Program-made: the position numbers and the translations under genes
Shown here: piece by piece, positions 33,260-38,845 of the stretch
Layout: each line of letters begins with the position of its first letter
Position numbering within the stretch: the first letter of the stretch is position 1
The notes under the pieces: generated by a model
Database searches by the model: none
Told to the model about the DNA's origin: nothing
What the model saw: the letters and a program-made list of their open reading frames with translations, nothing else
Assembly: GCF_016863275.1 (NCBI RefSeq)
Contig: NZ_BOOO01000021.1
Coordinates: forward strand, 1-44,469
DNA length: 44,469 nucleotides
Direction: 5' to 3'
Source: Planotetraspora mira
GTDB taxonomy: Bacteria; Actinomycetota; Actinomycetes; Streptosporangiales; Streptosporangiaceae

Positions 33260-33290
33260 CAACATGTCAGACCTGAACAGCAACATGTCA
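33260..33290. promoter_or_regulatory. CAACATGTCA direct repeat, 21 bp apart
   Basis: Identical decamers at 33260-33269 and 33281-33290 are spaced 21 bases start to start, two helical turns, so a protein could bind both on one face. Each contains the small dyad TGACA/TGTCA-like core. They lie upstream of the Lrp/AsnC start and are a second candidate operator or activator site. Confidence 0.45.
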
Positions 33291-33348
33291 AAAACCGGCG
33301 CGTAACACAGGGCCGCTACGGCGACTCGAAGAGAGGATCCCCCCGAGG

Positions 33349-33837
33349 ATGACGACTCCGCCGAAGGCACGGGCGACCGCCAATGGCGGGCCCGTGGTCC
33401 TCGATGAGATCTCCAAGCAGATCATCGAGCAGTTGCAGATGGACGGTCGCAAGCCGTACGCCGCGATCGGCAAGGCGGTGGGCCTGTCGGAGGCGGCGGT
33501 GCGCCAGCGCGTGCAACGCCTGCTGGACCTCGGAGTGATGCAGATCGTCGCGGTCACCGACCCGCTCACGCTCGGCTTCCCGCGGCAGGCGATGATCGGC
33601 ATCAAGTGCGAGGGCGATCTGGAGACGGTGGCCGACAAACTGTCGTTCATCGAGGAGATCGACTACGTCGTCCTGACCGCGGGTTCCGTGGACATCATGG
33701 TCGAGGTCGTCTGCGAGGGCGACACCCACCTGCTGGAGATCCTCGGTAAGATCCGCGCGATCCCCAGCGTGCGGGCGACCGAGACGTTCGTCTATCTCAA
33801 GCTGCACAAGCAGACCTATTCGTGGGGCACCCGCTGA
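33349..33837 (+). CDS. Lrp/AsnC family transcriptional regulator
   Basis: A 162-residue regulator. The N-terminal helix-turn-helix (about 18-65: LDEISKQIIEQLQMDGRKPYAAIGKAVGLSEAAVRQRVQRLLDLGVM) is followed by the RAM ligand-binding domain (about 80-155: MIGIKCEGDLETVADKL and VVLTAGSVDIMVEVVCEGD). Family members sense amino acids or related amines and act as dimers to octamers. The divergent orientation to the polyamine operon and shared control region make it the likely local regulator, possibly responding to a polyamine or GABA-pathway intermediate. It ends before a hairpin-rich convergent region. Confidence 0.92.
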   Translation: MTTPPKARATANGGPVVLDEISKQIIEQLQMDGRKPYAAIGKAVGLSEAAVRQRVQRLLDLGVMQIVAVTDPLTLGFPRQAMIGIKCEGDLETVADKLSFIEEIDYVVLTAGSVDIMVEVVCEGDTHLLEILGKIRAIPSVRATETFVYLKLHKQTYSWGTR

Positions 33838-33910
33838 TTCGCGGGGGCACCCGCTGACTTATTCACCGGGCAGCCGTTGGCCTGTCGGCCTACGCGGCGG
33901 GCATCCCTTG

Positions 33911-33933
33911 GCCCGCTGACTCATTCGGCGGGC
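33911..33933. terminator. Hairpin terminator between convergent genes
   Basis: GCCCGC (33911-33916) pairs with GCGGGC (33928-33933) around an 11-base loop. A similar weaker copy (CCCGCTGACTTATTCACCGGG) lies at 33850-33870. Both are in the 98-base gap between the Lrp/AsnC stop and the cyclase stop, where a shared terminator is expected. Confidence 0.5.
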
Positions 33934-33935
33934 GG

Positions 33936-34589
33936 TCACTGACGCGCGGCACCGATGCGGGCCACGGCCCGAACCGGGGCGCCGTCGGCGCCCTCCAGAC
34001 GCAGGGGCAGCAGTGACACCTCGATCGGCCGGCCCTCCTTCTGCGCGTCGACGAGCCGGTCGAGACCCCGCAGGTTCTCGGCGATCACGGCGTGCGCGCC
34101 GCACAACACCCGATGGGCGGGCAGTTCCTCCGTCGGCGTCGGGTCCACGCTGAGCGCGTCGATCCCCACGGTGCGGATGCCCGACCCGACGATGAGCTCC
34201 GCCGCCTCCGCGGTGAGCCACGGATGCCCCAGGTAGTCCGCACTCCCCCACATGGCCGCCCAGCCCGTGGCGATCAGAAGGATCGTCCCCGCCCGAAGGT
34301 GCGGCGCCACGAGGGCGGAGGTGATCGGCGCGCGAGGCGGCAGGCCCCTGGCGTCCACGATCTCGGCCGGGCCGATGAAGCGCTCCAGCGGCAGGTCGTC
34401 GAGCCTGGGGAGCGCGTCGTCGATGTGGTACGGAGCGTCCACGTGAGTCCCCGACTGGGACCCGAGATGCAGCCCGAGGACGTTGACGCCCTCCCCCGCC
34501 ACCGTGAGCGCCGGGCGGACGTCCACCTCCGGATCGCCGGGATAGACCGGCATCCCCGTCACGATGGGCACCGACAAGTCGACGATCAT
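33936..34589 (-). CDS. Cyclase-family (kynurenine formamidase-like) hydrolase
   Basis: A 217-residue member of the Cyclase/KynB family (PF04199). The metal motif is HLGSQSGTHVDAPYH: GTHxDxPxH is intact, but the first His of the family's HxGTHxDxPxH is Ser here. DLSVPIVTGMPVYPGDP is the usual N-terminus and IRTVGIDALSVDP the conserved second part. Family enzymes hydrolyse N-formylkynurenine, isatin or cyclic amides using Zn or Mn. Its start overlaps the upstream amidase stop by ATGA, so the two proteins are probably made together in one amide-hydrolysing pathway whose substrate is unknown. Confidence 0.82.
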   Translation of the reverse strand: MIVDLSVPIVTGMPVYPGDPEVDVRPALTVAGEGVNVLGLHLGSQSGTHVDAPYHIDDALPRLDDLPLERFIGPAEIVDARGLPPRAPITSALVAPHLRAGTILLIATGWAAMWGSADYLGHPWLTAEAAELIVGSGIRTVGIDALSVDPTPTEELPAHRVLCGAHAVIAENLRGLDRLVDAQKEGRPIEVSLLPLRLEGADGAPVRAVARIGAARQ

Positions 34590-35506
34590 GGTCGCGCCGC
34601 GGCTTCCTCAGTCACATGCAGATCCGGTTCCTGCGTGGCGGCTTCCTCTGTCACGCGCAGGTCCGGTTCCCTTGTCGCGGACAGCTCCGGCTCCCTCGTC
34701 GCGTACAGATCCGGCCGCCGGTCCCTGTGCACATCGTTGCGCGGGCCCGTGGCCTTGTCCCGCGCCGCGGAGAGGTCGCAGTCGGCGATCAGCACGGTGG
34801 GACGGTCCTGGAGGACGGGTCCTGCCAGCGGGTAGCCGTCCGGTCCCAGGATCGACGATCCGGAGACCCAGCCCACCCCTCGCTCAGCCGAGCACCGATC
34901 GGCCACCGCGACGAACATCCGATTGGAGGCCGCCGCGACCTGGGCATGTGCGACGAGGACGGGCCTCTCCCCCTCGGGCACGGGCGACGCCGGCCAGTTC
35001 GTGGAGACGGCGAGCACGTCCGCCCCCGCGAGCCCGACCGAACGCACCCACTCGGGGAACTCCAGGTCGTAGCAGACCATCATCGCGACGCGGCCGATCG
35101 CCGTGTCGACGACCGGGGCGGGACTCTCGCCCGGCACGAACACGTCCTGCTCGGCGTCCCAGAGATGAACCTTGCGATAGACCGCACGCAACCCGCCGGC
35201 GTCGACCATGGCCTGGCTGTTGCGGACCCGCCCCTCGACCAGCTCGCAGAATCCACCGACGATCACCAGGTCATGAGCCCGTGCCAGCCGCGCCCACTCC
35301 GAGAGGGTCCGGCCGTCGGCGGGCTCGGCCAACGCCCTGGCCTCGGCCGCTCCGGAGAAGACATAACCGCTGTTGACCAGTTCGGGCAGGACGACGAGCC
35401 GCGCTCCGGCCGCGGCGGCCTCGGCGACGGCGACGGACGCCGCCGCCCGGTTCTCCTCAGCTCTTCCCACCTGGAGAGCGAGTTGGGCGACGGCCACCTT
35501 CGTCAT
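34586..35506 (-). CDS. Nitrilase-superfamily carbon-nitrogen hydrolase
   Basis: A 306-residue amidase. The catalytic triad is Glu in LPELVNSGYVF, Lys in YRKVHLWD and Cys in MVCYDLEFPEW. It resembles N-carbamoylputrescine amidases and stereoselective amidases, so a link to the neighbouring polyamine genes is possible but not shown. After residue 255 the catalytic fold ends and a degenerate tail repeats DL-x-ATREP and DL-x-VTEEAA. The start overlaps the stop of an upstream repeat ORF by ATGA, and the gene overlaps the cyclase gene downstream. Confidence 0.82.
   Translation of the reverse strand: MTKVAVAQLALQVGRAEENRAAASVAVAEAAAAGARLVVLPELVNSGYVFSGAAEARALAEPADGRTLSEWARLARAHDLVIVGGFCELVEGRVRNSQAMVDAGGLRAVYRKVHLWDAEQDVFVPGESPAPVVDTAIGRVAMMVCYDLEFPEWVRSVGLAGADVLAVSTNWPASPVPEGERPVLVAHAQVAAASNRMFVAVADRCSAERGVGWVSGSSILGPDGYPLAGPVLQDRPTVLIADCDLSAARDKATGPRNDVHRDRRPDLYATREPELSATREPDLRVTEEAATQEPDLHVTEEAAARP
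34599..34724 (-). repeat. Tandem repeats encoding the amidase C-terminal tail
   Basis: Two 39-bp units (34599-34637, 34638-34676) followed by two related 24-bp units (to about 34724). All keep the frame and give the DL-x-VTEEAA and DL-x-ATREP repeats at the end of the nitrilase-type protein. Confidence 0.7.
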
Positions 35507-35700
35507 GACCGTCCATCCATAGCGGCAGAGGTCGCGACCACAGAGGTCCTGCGATCGGAGGCCACGGGGCCGCGGGTCATGCGACCGGTGGTCGTGGCGC
35601 CCGCGATCACGCGATCGGACGTCATGCGATCGGGGGTCACGCGATCGGCGGTCAGGCCGTCCGCAGTCGTGCGATCGGGGGTCAGGCCGTCAGGCGTCAT
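35503..35700 (-). CDS. Putative 65-aa pentapeptide-repeat ORF upstream of amidase
   Basis: The frame runs from ATG 35700 to a stop that overlaps the amidase start (ATGA). It encodes Thr/Asp/Arg-rich pentapeptides (pattern x-T-x-D-R/G) derived from 15-bp tandem DNA repeats, without signal peptide, membrane helix or known fold. The overlap suggests translational coupling or a leader peptide, but repeats that preserve an open frame by period could give this by chance. No good ribosome site is seen. I regard it as possible rather than established. Confidence 0.3.
   Translation of the reverse strand: MTPDGLTPDRTTADGLTADRVTPDRMTSDRVIAGATTTGRMTRGPVASDRRTSVVATSAAMDGRS
35581..35700. repeat. Eight 15-bp tandem units
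   Basis: Consecutive 15-mers from 35581 follow GCGATCGGxGGTCAx with substitutions; the units at 35626, 35641 and 35671 are nearly identical. The array ends exactly at the ATG (minus strand) of the 65-codon frame. Confidence 0.75.
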
Positions 35701-35736
35701 ACGGTGTCTCCATCTCGGACGGCTTCGTCTTCAGCT

Positions 35737-36696
35737 CTATCCTCGACGCTCCAGCACACCGGCCAGTTCGGCGAGGAAGCGGTCGACCTCACCGATCGCG
35801 TACCCAGGCCGGATGACCACCGTCGTGAACGTGGCGGTCCTTATCTGCTCCGCCGTGACCGGTCGGTCGGTGGTGCCACGCAGCGTGGCGACGACCCGGT
35901 CGAGCAGAGCGTCGACGTCCTGCTCCCGATAGCCCAAGCCGAGCCGTCCCGGCCGGAACGCCATCTGTTCCACCCGCGTCGCCTCGGCCTCCCACTCGTC
36001 CTCCGGTTCGGCGCCGACCAGCACGTCCCGCCCAGTCTGCGCTCCACTGGCGCCGCCCTTGGCATGCGCTCCACCACTCGCATCACCACCGGCCTGCGCT
36101 CCACTACGCGCGCCGCTCGTGGCCTGCGTTCCACTGCTGTCCCTGGATTCGGCGTGCGCTCTGCCGCTCTCCCTGGCCTCGCCAGTCCTGCCCAGGCCGG
36201 CCTTGCTGCTTTCAACCCCGTCGTCGTCGCGTGCGTCCGGCCCAGCGCCGCCCCGTGAGCCCGGCCTGATTCCGAGCTTGGACTCCGCGTCTTGGCCGGT
36301 CCCGCCGAACTTGCTCGAACCGACTTCGCGCTCGGGGCTCTGCTTCGTCTCGGCTTCCGCGTCGGGCTTCTCGGACAGAGCAGGTTCGCCGTGCTCTTCA
36401 CCTGCCTGCCGTACGGCATCGAGGTCAGCGGGATCCTCGCCCGGGGGCAGATCAGCGGCCGAGACATCTCGGGTCTCCACCGCGACGATGAACGCGTCGA
36501 GAGCGAAGTCGACCGCCGTCTCGTTATAGCCGCCGAGCTTCACTCCGAACTTGGCGCCGCGGATCTCATCGGCCGTGACCGGCGGACCGACGAGGCGACC
36601 GCGGCCGAGCGTCCGCTCGATCCTCAGAATCAGCTCGTCGACCTGCTCGGGGTCGTAGCCGAGCCGGACACCGATGACGCGTGGAAAGCGATTCAC
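35737..36696 (-). CDS. DivIVA-domain repeat protein with low-complexity linker
   Basis: A 319-residue protein with four copies of the short DivIVA N-terminal motif (F-x-GY-x-x-x-x-VD): copies at about 4-30 (GYDPEQVDELI), 49-74 (GYNETAVDFAL), 246-272 (GYREQDVDALL) and 289-315 (GYAIGEVDRFL). They are arranged as two similar pairs, each joined by VTA-D/E-EIR. A 160-residue Gly/Ala/Ser/Glu-rich linker with 30-bp DNA repeats separates the pairs. DivIVA proteins bind curved membrane at poles and septa, so a polar-growth or division scaffold is suggested. There is no long coiled coil. GTG 36696 has GGGAG 7 bases upstream; the frame is open to 36849. Confidence 0.75.
   Translation of the reverse strand: MNRFPRVIGVRLGYDPEQVDELILRIERTLGRGRLVGPPVTADEIRGAKFGVKLGGYNETAVDFALDAFIVAVETRDVSAADLPPGEDPADLDAVRQAGEEHGEPALSEKPDAEAETKQSPEREVGSSKFGGTGQDAESKLGIRPGSRGGAGPDARDDDGVESSKAGLGRTGEARESGRAHAESRDSSGTQATSGARSGAQAGGDASGGAHAKGGASGAQTGRDVLVGAEPEDEWEAEATRVEQMAFRPGRLGLGYREQDVDALLDRVVATLRGTTDRPVTAEQIRTATFTTVVIRPGYAIGEVDRFLAELAGVLERRG
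36061..36180. repeat. Four 30-bp tandem units in the DivIVA-repeat gene linker
   Basis: Units begin at 36061, 36091, 36121 and 36151 with GGC-x-TGCG-x-TC; a partial fifth precedes them at about 36034. They encode the Gly/Ala/Ser/Thr-rich linker on the minus strand and are diverged, so not recent. Confidence 0.65.
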
Positions 36697-36835
36697 GCAC
36701 CTCTCCCGTCCATCGCGTGGTCGAGTAGATCCATTGTGTCGGTGAATCGAGCACGAAGGGAGTCCCCTGGCCCCCACTGGCACCACACGCGATCTACAGG
36801 ACGCTGTAAGTCTGTATGGATAAGCTGCGGACTCT

Positions 36836-37738
36836 ATGCGTGTAACCAATCTGTTCTTCCGTTACGGAAGGCGGAATCCCTGGGTGTTGTCGAACGCCGG
36901 GTTTGTTCTCAGCCCGGGCGACGTGACCGAGGTCCTCGGACCGAACGGCACGGGCAAATCCACCCTGTTGCGCCTGCTCGCCGGGCTCCTCAGACCGGTC
37001 AAGGGCACCATCGACGAGCGTCCGGACGTCGTCGGATACGCGCCCGAGCGGTTCCCGGCGGCCCAGCCGTTCACGGTCGCCGCGTACCTGCGCCACATGG
37101 CCGCGATCCGGGGAACCGACCCTCGGCGGATCGATGAATGGTCGGAGCGGCTCGGCATGGATCAGCTGATGGGGCATCGCCTGCCTGATCTCTCCAAGGG
37201 CAGCGCCCACAAGGTGGGGCTCGCTCAGGCTCTGCTCTGTGAGCCGGGGTTGCTCATCCTCGATGAACCGTTCGCGGGTCTGGATGCCACGACCCGGGCC
37301 GAGTTGCCACAGATCATCGGCGAGGTCTCCGCCAGAGGCGGCATCGTCGTCGTCAGTGACCATCAGGGCGAACTGCGTGCGCTCCCCGACCTACGGCGGC
37401 ACGAGGTCAGAAACGGGACAATTCAAGAGCTCCCCAGAAACGCCGGGTCGGACGCCGGCGCGCGCGTCACCGCAAGGAACGGCACCGCACAGAACGGCAC
37501 CACACAGGACATCACCCCGCGGGGCATCACCCCGCAGGACGACAGCGCGCGGGACGACAGCGCGCGGGACGACATGGGGCGCGGAATCACGGTGCAGGGA
37601 GCCGCTGTGCTGGAAGACAGTTCCCCGGCCGTCACCGTGCTCGAAGTCGCCGTCGCGACGTCGAAGGCAGAGGAACTGGCGAGCCGCCTGCGCGCCGAAG
37701 GACACGTGGTCCGAATCGCACGGGAGGCCGCCGAATGA
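36836..37738 (+). CDS. ABC transporter ATPase with repeat-rich C-terminal region
   Basis: A 300-residue ATPase. Walker A GPNGTGKST (about 35-43), signature LSKGSAHKVGLAQAL (LSKGS in place of LSGGQ, as in several ABC-2 exporters), Walker B LLILDEPFAGLD and switch His (VVSDHQ) are intact. The nucleotide-binding core ends near residue 200. It is followed by an 8-unit pentapeptide-repeat linker and a short C-terminal alpha/beta segment (VTVLEVAVATSKAEELASRLRAEGHVVRIA). It overlaps the permease start by ATGA. The start is probably ATG 36836, although no ribosome site is clear. Substrate unknown; the DivIVA-repeat gene is divergent. Confidence 0.82.
   Translation: MRVTNLFFRYGRRNPWVLSNAGFVLSPGDVTEVLGPNGTGKSTLLRLLAGLLRPVKGTIDERPDVVGYAPERFPAAQPFTVAAYLRHMAAIRGTDPRRIDEWSERLGMDQLMGHRLPDLSKGSAHKVGLAQALLCEPGLLILDEPFAGLDATTRAELPQIIGEVSARGGIVVVSDHQGELRALPDLRRHEVRNGTIQELPRNAGSDAGARVTARNGTAQNGTTQDITPRGITPQDDSARDDSARDDMGRGITVQGAAVLEDSSPAVTVLEVAVATSKAEELASRLRAEGHVVRIAREAAE
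37478..37597 (+). repeat. Eight 15-bp units in the ABC ATPase gene
   Basis: From 37478 the codons fall into pentads: NGTAQ, NGTTQ, DITPR, GITPQ, DDSAR, DDSAR, DDMGR, GITVQ. Neighbouring pairs are nearly identical in DNA, which suggests stepwise duplication of 15-bp or 30-bp blocks. Confidence 0.8.
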
Positions 37739-38397
37739 TCGCACTGGCACGCTTCCGGCTCGCGGGATACGCACGCTCGCATCGGGCTCTCCAGCCGCTC
37801 ATCGCGCTGCTTCCTCTACTGGCGATCATGTACGCGACGCCGGTCCCCGCCGGTGAGGAGCTGGGAGCAATGGCCGACTCGGCCGGAATCCTCCTGCCCG
37901 TCTTCGCCTGGGCGGCTCGCGGGCTCCTCGACACCGAGCCGGACGAGCAGCGGATGATCTCCATCGTCACCAACCGCCGAGGGGAACTGCTGAGCGGGAT
38001 CATCGCGGCCTGCGTCTTCGCTCTGGGCCTGGCGGTGATCGGTGAACTCGCTCTGCTCGCGCGCCTCTCCGCCGACCCCGGCATCGGTGCGCTCATGGTC
38101 GGGGTGTGCCTGCACCTGTTCTCCGTCATCGCCGGAGTAGCGCTCGGAGCACTGACGAGCCGTCCGATCCTTCCGTCCCCCGCCGTGTCGAACCTGGTCC
38201 TGATCCTCGGTTATCTGGCGATATTGCTGGTCAGCGCGTCAGGAGCGCGATGGCTGACCGTCCCCGTCATGAGCTGGATGAAGGACGGCCACCACGACGT
38301 CCTGATGGGACATCTGCCACTGCTCGCCGTACAGTCCCTGCTCTGGCCGCTGCTCGGACTCGCGGGGTACGCGTGGCTACGCCGTACCCGACCATGA
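37735..38397 (+). CDS. ABC transporter membrane subunit
   Basis: A 220-residue protein with six predicted helices, translationally coupled to the ATPase (ATGA at 37735-37738). It starts with a short amphipathic cytoplasmic segment (ARFRLAGYARSHRALQPL). It carries a cytoplasmic TNRRGELLSGII loop between helices 2 and 3, which recalls ABC-2 permeases. No specific family is recognised and substrate or direction cannot be stated; the ATPase type suggests export. Its own stop overlaps another ATG (38394), continuing the chain of overlaps. Confidence 0.75.
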   Translation: MIALARFRLAGYARSHRALQPLIALLPLLAIMYATPVPAGEELGAMADSAGILLPVFAWAARGLLDTEPDEQRMISIVTNRRGELLSGIIAACVFALGLAVIGELALLARLSADPGIGALMVGVCLHLFSVIAGVALGALTSRPILPSPAVSNLVLILGYLAILLVSASGARWLTVPVMSWMKDGHHDVLMGHLPLLAVQSLLWPLLGLAGYAWLRRTRP

Positions 38398-38696
38398 CCG
38401 ACCCCACGGAACCGACCCCACGGAACCGACCCCACGGAACAGGCCCGACGACCCCCCGCTGGCTCCGGCCGCCCCCGCCCGGCACGCCACCGCCTCGCCG
38501 GGGGTCGAGGTGGGCACCACCCGCGCACTTCGGCCCGGGTACGGCCGGCACCCGCCGACACACCGTGTACGGCGGACGGCCCGCAGGCCTGACGATCTCG
38601 TCCACCGGTCGATGGGGCCGGCTCCCGGATATCGAACGGCGCTTCCTGAGGGACGAAGCTTTCAAGGGTTGTTTCGATCATACGTTCGATATATGA
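38394..38696 (+). CDS. Doubtful 100-aa Pro/Arg-rich ORF
   Basis: ATG 38394 overlaps the permease stop (ATGA), and the frame runs through a 14-bp tandem repeat to a stop at 38696. The N-terminal two thirds are Pro/Thr/Arg/Gly-rich; the last third (LPDIERRFLRDEAFKGCFDH) looks more protein-like. The end runs through the -35, SOS-type box and -10 of the next gene, an unlikely place for conserved coding. No family is recognised. Confidence 0.25.
   Translation: MTDPTEPTPRNRPHGTGPTTPRWLRPPPPGTPPPRRGSRWAPPAHFGPGTAGTRRHTVYGGRPAGLTISSTGRWGRLPDIERRFLRDEAFKGCFDHTFDI
38397..38438. repeat. Three exact 14-bp tandem units
   Basis: ACCGACCCCACGGA occurs three times without change at 38397, 38411 and 38425, directly after the permease stop. 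A 14-bp period is not a codon multiple, so it differs from the coding repeats nearby. Confidence 0.85.
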
Positions 38697-38697
38697 T
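38669..38697 (+). promoter_or_regulatory. SOS-type promoter: -35, LexA-like box, -10
   Basis: TTGTTT (38669-38674) and TATGAT (38692-38697) are separated by exactly 17 bases, giving a good housekeeping sigma-factor promoter. The spacer is filled by TCGATCATACGTTCGA (38674-38689), which matches the actinobacterial SOS box TCGAAC-N4-GTTCGA at all but one position. LexA bound here would block RNA polymerase. The downstream gene starts about 140 bases later. Confidence 0.7.
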
Positions 38698-38845
38698 CGG
38701 GGCAGCCGTTACAGGTGAGCTTGGTTGGGCGGGCTGTTGAGGCCGTACGCCCCGTGATGAAGCAGTCGATTTCCATGAAGTGGAGTCCCCGATCGCCGCT
38801 CGATCGGGAAGTCGGTCGCTTTCGTCTCCGGGGAGGAGGCCCGCC

